From NCBI GenBank assembly GCA_025450255.1, contig JANWHV010000018.1, forward strand, positions 1 to 5,557: 5,557 nucleotides of DNA, read 5' to 3'. The notes under the pieces were generated by a model. It had not been told where the DNA came from. It made no database searches and saw only the letters and a program-made list of their open reading frames with translations. This DNA comes from Chloroflexota bacterium. GTDB lineage: Bacteria; Chloroflexota; UBA5177; JANWHV01. The position numbers and the translations under genes were made by a program. The stretch's first letter is position 1, and each line of letters starts with the position of its first letter. Shown here piece after piece: positions 1 to 5,557 of the stretch.

Positions 1-186
1 GAGATCATCGCCGGCGTTACCGTCGCGTTGGCGGTAGTTGCCGGCTCGGCCTTTACTATCGCGCGGGCCTTGGGACCCGGCCATGCCGGCGCCGCCATAC
101 ACGACGCGCTCCAGCCTCAAATGTTAGGACTGAATGCCCTGGGCATCATCGTGGGCGTATACATCGCCATCCAACAACTGCGCTAA
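1..186 (+). CDS. C-terminal fragment of an unidentified integral membrane protein (5' partial)
   Basis: The first base opens an uninterrupted frame of 61 codons ending in TAA at 184-186; the start lies left of the window. The peptide begins EIIAGVTVALAVVAG and ends YIAIQQLR. Two hydrophobic stretches are visible, about residues 2-21 and 41-58 of the fragment. They are separated by a more polar loop with His and Asp (GPGHAGAAIHDALQP), so the protein probably ends with two membrane helices and a very short basic tail. The amino-acid composition is that of a real membrane protein rather than a chance frame. I do not recognise the family, and no catalytic motif is visible. It converges on the DUF971 gene, and the two coding ends overlap by four bases. 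Confidence 0.6.
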   Translation, partial: EIIAGVTVALAVVAGSAFTIARALGPGHAGAAIHDALQPQMLGLNALGIIVGVYIAIQQLR

Positions 187-524
187 CCGGCCGCGCATAG
201 CCCGCACGGGCACAGCGATCGCAGCAGGGTGAAGGTGAAATAGCCCGTCTCGTGTCCGTCGCCCCATACCGGCTGCACGGCGTACCGGCCGATTTCCACC
301 ATGTCCACGAGCGTCGTCTGCTCCGGCGTGAATTGCGTGTGCTCATCCACCAGTCCCGGCCTGCCCATCTCGCCGTGGCACATCGCGCAGGGGCATTTGG
401 GTCGGAGCGCGGCAAGCTCATAGACACTTTCGTGCTCGTCTTGCCATACGATCCGCAGCAGGCCCGCCTCAGGATCGGCCTCGATTGAGGCCGGACGGAC
501 GGACGATCGGTCGCCCAGGGCCAT
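183..524 (-). CDS. DUF971 / gamma-butyrobetaine-hydroxylase-like N-terminal (GBBH-like_N) domain protein
   Basis: A 113-residue stand-alone protein that consists essentially of one DUF971 domain. Seen: LRPKCPCAMCHGE at residues 40-52 (Cys44, Cys46, Cys49) and a second cysteine cluster CPCGLC at 105-110, preceded by the family-typical WGDGHETGYFTF (87-98). Known: this small fold is the N-terminal zinc-binding part of eukaryotic gamma-butyrobetaine and trimethyllysine hydroxylases, and it also occurs fused to Mrp/ApbC-type Fe-S carrier ATPases such as plant HCF101. The role of the free bacterial form is not well defined; metal or Fe-S cluster handling in the cytoplasm is an inference. I chose ATG at 524 over the adjacent GTG at 527 because GGAG sits six bases before the ATG. 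The stop TAG lies inside the end of the convergent gene. The gene follows yitT-like 635-1540 by 110 bases and may share its transcript. Confidence 0.87.
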   Translation of the reverse strand: MALGDRSSVRPASIEADPEAGLLRIVWQDEHESVYELAALRPKCPCAMCHGEMGRPGLVDEHTQFTPEQTTLVDMVEIGRYAVQPVWGDGHETGYFTFTLLRSLCPCGLCAAG

Positions 525-634
525 CACACACTCCCGTGCCGGCTACGTGCTTGCGGAAACCTCGCGCGAATGAAGCATACAACAGCAGCGGAATCCGGGC
601 AGCCGGCGCGCGCCCCGGTAGCGCACTGCATCGT

Positions 635-1540
635 TCAGGACGATCGTCGGCCAAACGTGAATAGGCGCTTCCTTGGCGGCCGCGCGTTGTCGAGTGGCGC
701 GAATCCCTCGCCCAGCACGGTCGTGGCGGCGGCAACGACCACGAACGCCGCTGGGTCGATACCCTGCACCAGGGCCCGCAATATGGGCTCCTCGGATCGA
801 TCGATCACGCACAGGATCACGGGCCGGTTCTCGCCCGTGTAGCCCCCGCGCCCTTGCAGCACCGTAACCCCACGCCCCATGTCGTGCGTGATGCGCGTGC
901 TGATAACATCGCACGAGGTGGTGACGACCAGCGCCACGCGCTCGCCTGAGAGCCCTTCGAGCGTCCAGTCGATCGCTTTCCCGCTTACGAAGAGTCCAAC
1001 CAGGCTATAGAGGGCTAGCTCCGGCCCGAAGACAAGCCCGCTGACGATCACCACCACCGCGTCCACCGACAATTGGATGATGCCAATGCTGGTACGGACG
1101 ACGTTCTGCAGCAGGCGCGAAATAATGGTGCTGCCTCCCGTGGAGGCTCCCGTGCCAAAGACGAGCCCGACCCCGACCCCCGATATCACGCCGCCGTACA
1201 GGGTGGCGAGAAAGGCATCGTTGGTGAGCGGCTTGCTGGTGAGATGTCCCATCCAGTCGACGGTGCTCGAAAACACGACCACCGAGACGAGCGTACGCAC
1301 GGTAAATCGCAGCCCACCCAGGTAGACGTAGCCAATAACCAATAGCGGCACGTTCAGGGCGAACACCACCGAGCCGGTTGGCACTCCCCACAAATAGTGC
1401 GCGACGATCGCAAGTCCACTCACGCCGCCGGAGGAGATTTTGGCCGGCACCAGGAAGAACGCGAACGCGGCCGTGAAAATCAGGGTGCCGGCGATCAGGA
1501 CAACGTAGTCGCGCACCAGGGAACGTACGGTGGCGTTCAT
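635..1540 (-). CDS. YitT family membrane protein with C-terminal DUF2179 domain
   Basis: A 301-residue multi-pass membrane protein of the YitT/YpjC type, near the usual family length of about 280-300. Seen: an N-terminal membrane part (about residues 12-190) with the signatures PAKISSGGVSGLAI (32-45) and FGTGASTGGSTIISRLL (128-144). A soluble C-terminal DUF2179 part (about 205-282) carries GRGVTVLQGRGGYTG (222-236) and DPAAFVVV near 262-269. The tail is basic (RPPRKR). Known: these proteins are widespread in bacteria; transport is suspected but no substrate is established. Start: ATG at 1540 is preferred because GAGGGG lies just upstream at good distance. A TTG at 1570 would add ten polar residues (TTAHRRGVR...) but has a poorly spaced site. 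It is preceded by a 302-base structured leader and followed after 110 bases by the DUF971 gene. Confidence 0.93.
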   Translation of the reverse strand: MNATVRSLVRDYVVLIAGTLIFTAAFAFFLVPAKISSGGVSGLAIVAHYLWGVPTGSVVFALNVPLLVIGYVYLGGLRFTVRTLVSVVVFSSTVDWMGHLTSKPLTNDAFLATLYGGVISGVGVGLVFGTGASTGGSTIISRLLQNVVRTSIGIIQLSVDAVVVIVSGLVFGPELALYSLVGLFVSGKAIDWTLEGLSGERVALVVTTSCDVISTRITHDMGRGVTVLQGRGGYTGENRPVILCVIDRSEEPILRALVQGIDPAAFVVVAAATTVLGEGFAPLDNARPPRKRLFTFGRRSS

Positions 1541-1605
1541 CCGAACCCCTCGCCTGTGTGCGGTCGTCAATCTCCAGCGCCACGAACTAACCGGAACTGC
1601 CCAAT

Positions 1606-1676
1606 GGGAGAAGCCCCGCCTGCCTTCGGCTATCTGCCACTCGACAGATGCCGGGAACTGGCAGGCGGCGCTTCCC
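1606..1676 (-). repeat. 71-base compound inverted repeat (long hairpin, RNA likely on minus strand)
   Basis: About 27 base pairs in one interrupted stem. From outside in: GGG 1606-1608 with CCC 1674-1676, a two-base bulge at 1609-1610, AAGC 1611-1614 with GCTT 1670-1673, a 1x1 mismatch, and a perfect nine-pair stem CCGCCTGCC 1616-1624 with GGCAGGCGG 1660-1668. Then comes an asymmetric internal loop (1625-1626 against 1654-1659), CGGC 1627-1630 with GCCG 1650-1653, one bulged base at 1631, and a seven-pair tip 1632-1638 with 1643-1649 closed by a four-base loop. The sixth tip pair is a permitted U.G in minus-strand RNA but a C/A mismatch in plus-strand RNA, which favours the minus strand. No T-run follows on either side, so it is not a standard terminator. 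Confidence 0.75.
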
Positions 1677-1768
1677 TTGATGGACTGAGCGGCGCCGGCG
1701 ACGATGCGACGAATCCATCGACGGGCATGTTTTCATCCTCGCCTTAAGGATAGCCGCACATCGCCTGT

Positions 1769-1802
1769 GATAGAGAGGGCCGCCTCCGCGACCCCGTCTA
1801 TC
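1769..1802 (-). repeat. Secondary stem-loop downstream of the PhyH gene
   Basis: GATAGA at 1769-1774 is the exact complement of TCTATC at 1797-1802, and an inner GGG (1777-1779) can pair with the C-run at 1792-1795. It lies 41 bases beyond the PhyH stop on the minus strand. It could protect the 3' end of the PhyH message or form part of the YitT leader. It lacks a following T-run, so intrinsic termination is not supported. Confidence 0.4.
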
Positions 1803-1842
1803 GGCCTTCACCGCCAGGCATTGCCCGCGTCGTGACGGATAC

Positions 1843-2676
1843 CTAGCCGCGACTGGATTCGGCCATCGTCTCCCGCGCTTTACGTGATAGCTCCACCAGA
1901 TGGCCATCATTGGCCATCACCTGCTCCAGGTGCCGCATCCGTGCCGGCCCCGCGGTCCGGATCATTGTCTCGCCGTAGGCGCGCTCGACCCAGAACCGCG
2001 CCGCGCCGCCAATAGTATCCCGCAGTTCCGGGAGCAGATCGGCGGGATAGCGCCGGCAGAGATTGAGCGTGAACATGCGCCGGCGCGCGCCGCCGCCGAA
2101 CGCGGCATGCTTGGTGTTGTGGTTGAACAGGATAAGGTCGCCGGGCTGGGTCTCCAGCGCAATGGCCGGCACCTCGCGGCCGTCGACCCCCCACAACTCC
2201 TGGCTCTGGGCGATCTTCCCTTGCAGCACTTGCGCGAAGCGGTCGTCGGTGTAGGCGCTGCCCGGGATCACGCGCAGGCAGCCCGAGTTGGCGCCCACCG
2301 GGTCAAGATAGAAGGCCATCTTAATGTGGAGTATCCCATTCGTCCGCCAGCCATCGGAGTGCCAGCGGGTGTCTCCGACATAGAAGTTCCCGTCGCTGCC
2401 CATATAGTTGAAGTCGTCTCCGAGCAGCCCACCGGCGATCTCCACAATGCGCGGGTCGTCCAGCAAGGCGCAGAGCCGCTCGTCCTGGTCGATGAACTGC
2501 ACCAGCGCCGACCGCGCTTTGCCATCATGGGCTTTCCCGTCATGGCCACGACCATGCCGCTGCCAGATGTCCTCAAAGGCCTCGGTGATCGCCGCAATCT
2601 TGTCCGCGAAGAGACCGGGGAACGCCAGGAAACCGAACGTCTGAAAAAAAGCGCGCTGCTGCTCCGAGAGATACAT
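1843..2676 (-). CDS. Phytanoyl-CoA dioxygenase (PhyH) family Fe(II)/2-oxoglutarate oxygenase
   Basis: A 277-residue soluble protein without signal peptide, of normal PhyH length. It opens with the family-typical LSEQQRAFFQTFGFLAFPGLF (residues 3-23). Seen: the iron-binding HxD in RWHSDGW (His106, Asp108), LDPVGANSGCLRVIPGS (124-140), PGDLILFNHNTKHAAFGG with the likely distal iron ligand His190, and RRRMFTLN (198-205), where an Arg would hold 2-oxoglutarate. Known: the family hydroxylates diverse small molecules using O2 and 2-oxoglutarate. The acyl-CoA substrate of the founding enzyme cannot be assumed here. ATG at 2676 is only 21 bases after the GH36-like stop, so the two are very probably one transcript and may act on the same compound; that is inference. 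A ten-residue tandem duplication, HDGKA twice, occurs at 45-54. Confidence 0.9.
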   Translation of the reverse strand: MYLSEQQRAFFQTFGFLAFPGLFADKIAAITEAFEDIWQRHGRGHDGKAHDGKARSALVQFIDQDERLCALLDDPRIVEIAGGLLGDDFNYMGSDGNFYVGDTRWHSDGWRTNGILHIKMAFYLDPVGANSGCLRVIPGSAYTDDRFAQVLQGKIAQSQELWGVDGREVPAIALETQPGDLILFNHNTKHAAFGGGARRRMFTLNLCRRYPADLLPELRDTIGGAARFWVERAYGETMIRTAGPARMRHLEQVMANDGHLVELSRKARETMAESSRG

Positions 2677-2697
2677 CGTCGTTCCAGCTTTCTCACG

Positions 2698-4713
2698 TTA
2701 TCGTTTGTAGAACCAGATGGCGCCGCTGCGCCGCGGCAGCGCAAAAGTGAAGCCGCCGCTCAGGAGGGCAGTACCGGACATTCGGCGCGTTTCACCGGCC
2801 TCCGAGTTTTCCAGGACGTAGTTTGAATCCGGGTCGAGCGCCTTCGGGTAAACCGTGATACGTTCCTCGTCACAAGCCGCCAGACGTATTCCCTGAATCA
2901 ACCCCTCCCCCGTTTCCGGATTATCAAACTGTCGCGCTACCCAGCGGTCGACGCTGTTGCTGAATGGCGTAAGCGCATAATAGTCGCCGTGCAACAACAG
3001 GTTGGATGCCCTGCGCCAGATAGTGGTCATTCGCCTACCGAGGGCAAAGTCATAATCGTCCCTGCGGATATCCAGCGATAAGAAGAGCATCGGCGCCATC
3101 GCGCAGTGAAACGAGAAGCTATCAAGCTGCCGGTCAAATCTGGTCGAATCGGCAGGGCCGTTCAGGTCCCAGGAGATCGTAAACTCCTTGAAATACGGGA
3201 TCCAGGCGTAGAGCGTATGCTGGAAAGCCAGCTTTACCGGATGGATGCCATAGCCGTAGTCGCTATAGTGCAGCGGGACCGCGCGGCGCATGGTCTCGAG
3301 ATCGTTGCGACGACCCCCCGAGGCGCACGAATCAATCCACAGACCGGGATTGCGGGCCAGCAGGTCATCCCAGAACCGCAAGTAACCCTGTATGTGCAGG
3401 TTCTCGTTGATGCCCTGGCGGTCCTCTGCTTCGTTTTCCCGCCAGTACGCCAGGGGTGGAAAATTGAAATCCTGCCGGTAAATCTTTATGCCATTGTCCT
3501 GAATCAGCTTGCAGTAATGATCGGTTAGCCACTGGCGGCATTCCGGGTTGCCAAGGTTGAGCAGGGAAGACCATTGGGCGAACCCCTCCCCGGCGCCGGA
3601 GGCGTGCCAGAGCCATTCCGGATGGGTATCGAACAACCACGTGTTCGGCGCCACGCGTTCAGGCTCAAACCAGATCAGGAGGTCGACGCCGTTTCCGGCT
3701 GCGTGGTCGGAAATGGGTCGAAGGCCGCGGGGAAACCGCTCGGCATCCGGTTCCCACGTCCCCGTCAACATCCAGCGTCGCTGGTGCTCCTCGTCGTAGC
3801 AGGGGTACCAGCCTGCGTCGATCCACCATACGTCGCAATCAAAGCCTCGTCGTTTGAACGCGTTCAGGTAGCGGAGCTGGTTGTCCTCGCCGGCGGCCGT
3901 GAATTCCTCGCCGTCATCCGTCGCGGCCGCGGTCAGCAACGGCCGCAATGGCCTCCCATTGGGCCTTGGCAGCACGTGGGCCAGATACCACCGGCGCCAC
4001 AGGTTGACGGCCCGTGCCTGGTCGCCGGTCCACGACAGGATAGTCATCCGCGGCGTGCGGATGCTCTCTCCCGGCAGCAGCCGCAGGTGGGTCAGTTCCT
4101 GCCCGGCCACGATCGAGACGCCGTTGGCGCCGCTCGAGAAGCCGGCCGACCACTGTCCGGGCCAGCCCACGGCAATGGTCATGCCGCAGCCTTCGAACGC
4201 GAGGCGGAAGTACGGGAACGCGCCATCACATGAGCGGCCGCCGGTCGGCGCAACAGTGAGCGTGTCACCCCTATGGAGAGGGGTTTCGCGTGGGGTGTAC
4301 CCGTCTTCACTATGAAAATCGCCGTTACCGTGGTGCAGCACTGGCGACGCGCCCGCGAACGCTCCATCCAATACACGCAGGTCGCCGATGATCGGCGTTG
4401 GCGAGTCACCCCGGTTCGTCAACCAGGCGATCCACTCCACGACCGGATAATCCGCGTATTGAAGACTCTCAACCCGTATCCGCAGACCGGTCCGCGGGTC
4501 ATTCCCCTTGAACACCGTTTCCACGATAGTGGCGTCTATGCGCCGTTCCTCGCGAATGGCGGTCCAGTCGGTCGGGATGCCGGTGATTTTCTTCCCGTCG
4601 TAGAGAAAGGACACCGGAAGCTTCTCAGCAGCGGAAAAGAAAGTTTCCATCCAGGCGCGGCCTTTGCGCATATCCTCGGGTGTGGTTTCCGAGATGCTTC
4701 GTCCAGTGTGCAT
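2698..4713 (-). CDS. GH36-like alpha-galactosidase (clan GH-D glycoside hydrolase)
   Basis: A 671-residue enzyme close to the usual length of GH36 enzymes (about 700). An N-terminal beta-sandwich (about 1-255, ending SWTGDQARAVNLWRRWY) is followed by a TIM barrel (about 256-580) and a C-terminal beta domain to 671. Barrel motifs seen: WWIDAGW (296-302), LLIWFEPERV (345-354), YRQDFN (412-417) with probable nucleophile Asp415, and SCASGGRRNDLETM (462-475) followed by HYSDY with probable acid/base Asp485. Known: clan-D enzymes cleave terminal alpha-galactosides with retention. The exact substrate is not readable, and related specificities such as alpha-N-acetylgalactosaminide are possible. There is no signal peptide, so it is probably cytoplasmic and would need an importer outside the window. 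Arg-Gln before the nucleophile replaces the common Lys-Trp/Tyr. ATG at 4713 has GAGG about ten bases upstream. It heads the pair with PhyH. Confidence 0.92.
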   Translation of the reverse strand: MHTGRSISETTPEDMRKGRAWMETFFSAAEKLPVSFLYDGKKITGIPTDWTAIREERRIDATIVETVFKGNDPRTGLRIRVESLQYADYPVVEWIAWLTNRGDSPTPIIGDLRVLDGAFAGASPVLHHGNGDFHSEDGYTPRETPLHRGDTLTVAPTGGRSCDGAFPYFRLAFEGCGMTIAVGWPGQWSAGFSSGANGVSIVAGQELTHLRLLPGESIRTPRMTILSWTGDQARAVNLWRRWYLAHVLPRPNGRPLRPLLTAAATDDGEEFTAAGEDNQLRYLNAFKRRGFDCDVWWIDAGWYPCYDEEHQRRWMLTGTWEPDAERFPRGLRPISDHAAGNGVDLLIWFEPERVAPNTWLFDTHPEWLWHASGAGEGFAQWSSLLNLGNPECRQWLTDHYCKLIQDNGIKIYRQDFNFPPLAYWRENEAEDRQGINENLHIQGYLRFWDDLLARNPGLWIDSCASGGRRNDLETMRRAVPLHYSDYGYGIHPVKLAFQHTLYAWIPYFKEFTISWDLNGPADSTRFDRQLDSFSFHCAMAPMLFLSLDIRRDDYDFALGRRMTTIWRRASNLLLHGDYYALTPFSNSVDRWVARQFDNPETGEGLIQGIRLAACDEERITVYPKALDPDSNYVLENSEAGETRRMSGTALLSGGFTFALPRRSGAIWFYKR

Positions 4714-4835
4714 ACCCCGAAGTCCTCTTTCAGTGGCGTACGCGGCGGGTACAAACCTATGGGGCGCGGTCCGTGAGCATGGCCTGTCCAGGATCGGCGG
4801 CGCCGGCGCCGAGCACGGTTATACGAGCATGGCGA
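4714..4835. other. Spacer with GC-rich stem and repeated GAGCATGG-type motif
   Basis: A 122-base gap between the cyclase stop and the GH36 start. TCGGCG at 4794-4799 pairs with CGCCGA at 4807-4812, and 4798-4811 is a perfect 14-base palindrome. GAGCATGGC occurs exactly at 4775-4783 and 4825-4833, with the near copy GAGCACGGT at 4811-4819. The placement, directly before a sugar-hydrolase gene, would suit an operator or attenuating hairpin, but no promoter pair is clear and the repeats are short. Confidence 0.35.
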
Positions 4836-5557
4836 TCATGCTTCGGGAAGGATCGCGACCGCGCGCACCGGCGCGGCGCTGGCGCCGCGATACGGGATCG
4901 GCAGCACCGAGACCGTGAATCCATGCGAGATTGGAATCTGGTCGAGATTGACCAGGTTTTCGAGATGGTAGTACTCGCGTTCGAGCATCACCATGTGCGC
5001 CTCCCAGAAGACGCGCCGCTCGAACATCAGGGGGACGGGTATATCGAAGCCGATCGCGTCTATGCCCATCATCTTGATGCCGCGATCCAGCAACCAGTGC
5101 ACGGCTTCCGCGCTCATGCCCGGATGGTCGGTCAGGTACCGCGGCTCGGCCCGATAGCGCGCGGCGTCGGTGCGGACCAGCACGATGTCGAGGGGCTCCA
5201 GCTCGTGTCCGGTCGCGGCGAGCGCGTCCGCCACGTTGCCCGCGCCGATCGCCGCGCCCGGCGTGATATGCGTGAGATCCAGCACCACGCCCGGCCCGTA
5301 GCAATACTCCAGCGGGATACCCTCCGCGCGCGGAGCGCCCGGCTTGACGTGCCCCCAGGCGTCGAGATGGGTGCCGATATGGTCGCCGCTGACGATCACG
5401 CAGTGAGTGGGCGCGTGGGTGAGCCCGTACCGCCAGGCGCCGGTCGAGCGGGCCATCTGCTCGTGGTTCTCAAGTTCATGGACGAACGGCTTGGCGACGC
5501 TGGGATATGTGGGCATACCCTGGTAGATCTCCATCGTCAAGTCGATTAGCCTGGGCC
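4836..5557 (-). CDS. Cyclase family protein (kynurenine formamidase-like metal hydrolase), 5' partial
   Basis: A metal-dependent hydrolase of the cyclase/KynB-like superfamily. The metal-site signature HIGTHLDAWGH is clear (about 5367-5399), and the later segments PGMSAEAVHWLLDRGIKMMG and EYYHLENLVNLDQIP match the family core and C-terminus. The stop TGA is at 4836-4838. The frame stays open to the right edge and reads PRLIDLTMEIYQGMPTYP. Since this family normally begins with an 'IDLT...G.P.YP' strand, the TTG at 5540 lies inside the conserved start region and is not the true start; only a few N-terminal residues are missing. Known members hydrolyse N-formylkynurenine, other amides, or small cyclic compounds; the substrate cannot be assigned here, and no other tryptophan-degradation gene is visible. 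It lies upstream of and codirectional with the GH36-PhyH pair, with a 122-base gap. Probably cytoplasmic. Confidence 0.92.
   Translation of the reverse strand, partial: PRLIDLTMEIYQGMPTYPSVAKPFVHELENHEQMARSTGAWRYGLTHAPTHCVIVSGDHIGTHLDAWGHVKPGAPRAEGIPLEYCYGPGVVLDLTHITPGAAIGAGNVADALAATGHELEPLDIVLVRTDAARYRAEPRYLTDHPGMSAEAVHWLLDRGIKMMGIDAIGFDIPVPLMFERRVFWEAHMVMLEREYYHLENLVNLDQIPISHGFTVSVLPIPYRGASAAPVRAVAILPEA

Larger units (their letters stand above)
1541..1842 (-). other. 302-base gene-free leader upstream of the YitT gene
   Basis: No frame here looks like a gene; the frames that cross it are overlaps from the flanking genes or lack any family-like composition. Read on the minus strand it runs from the PhyH stop to the YitT start. 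It contains a smaller stem near 1769-1802, a weak 5-bp stem near 1703-1721, and the strong compound hairpin at 1606-1676. It ends in a clear ribosome binding site, GAGGGG. I could not find a convincing -35/-10 pair or a T-run. Much of it is probably the transcribed 5' leader of the YitT gene or a readthrough region after PhyH; which one cannot be settled by eye. Confidence 0.5.

Noticed and set aside
595..618. Possible intrinsic terminator after the YitT gene (CCGGG 595-599 with CCCGG 614-618)
   Set aside because: Only five outer pairs, a long loop and no T-run on the minus strand.
1541..1570. Upstream TTG start for YitT at 1570
   Set aside because: The added residues are polar and unlike the family's N-terminus. 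The putative GGAG is only about two bases from the TTG, whereas ATG 1540 has a well-placed GAGGGG.
1606..1700. Plus-strand resemblance to the 3' part of a cobalamin riboswitch (GCCACT followed by CCGGGAA, then GGACTGAG)
   Set aside because: The upstream AATCCGG-type and CCCGC-ACTG segments and the terminal CAGGA-ACCTGCC segment are missing, and no plus-strand gene follows.
1541..1842. T-box leader for the YitT gene
   Set aside because: No GGGTGGNACCGCG-like antiterminator motif was found on the minus strand, and YitT is not a typical T-box target.
2645..2651. A7 run near the start of PhyH as a frameshift or slippage site
   Set aside because: The frame is intact through it (Phe-Phe in FFQTFGF) and the family start region is complete, so there is no sign of a broken gene.
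1900..2826. 308-codon plus-strand open frame opposite PhyH
   Set aside because: It is antisense to a clear PhyH gene, resembles no protein family, and is explained by GC-rich codon structure. The same holds for the plus-strand frames at 3574-4233 and 4680-5549.
4818..4823. TATAAC -10-like hexamer on the minus strand before the GH36 gene
   Set aside because: No acceptable -35 element lies 16-18 bases upstream; a single hexamer is not enough.

Overview
The window is a GC-rich bacterial chromosome segment with five genes read leftward (minus strand) and the 3' end of one rightward gene at the left edge. No mobile element, CRISPR array, tRNA or rRNA was seen. The gene mix (YitT-type membrane protein, stand-alone DUF971 protein, phytanoyl-CoA-dioxygenase-like protein beside a GH36-type glycosidase, cyclase-family hydrolase) and the lack of signal peptides would fit a free-living heterotroph. 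Chloroflexota or a similar environmental phylum is my guess from general familiarity, not something the sequence proves.

Layout, left to right: (1) 1-186, plus strand, C-terminal end of an unidentified membrane protein; (2) 183-524, minus, DUF971/GBBH-like-N metal-binding protein, whose stop codon overlaps that of gene 1; (3) 635-1540, minus, YitT/DUF2179 membrane protein; (4) 1541-1842, a 302-base gene-free leader holding a strong 71-base compound hairpin and a second smaller stem; (5) 1843-2676, minus, PhyH-family Fe(II)/2-oxoglutarate oxygenase; (6) 2698-4713, minus, GH36-like alpha-galactosidase; (7) 4714-4835, a 122-base spacer with a GC-rich stem and a repeated short motif; (8) 4836-5557, minus, cyclase/kynurenine-formamidase-like metal hydrolase, whose true start lies beyond the right edge.

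The GH36 enzyme and the PhyH protein are only 21 bases apart and are almost certainly co-transcribed, which points to a small catabolic unit acting on a galactoside or glycosylated compound. The cyclase-family hydrolase, 122 bases upstream on the same strand, may belong to the same transcript. YitT and DUF971 look like a separate housekeeping-type pair behind the structured leader. The most unusual element is that leader: its main hairpin pairs better as minus-strand RNA than as plus-strand RNA, and it matches no riboswitch or T-box consensus that I could recognise.
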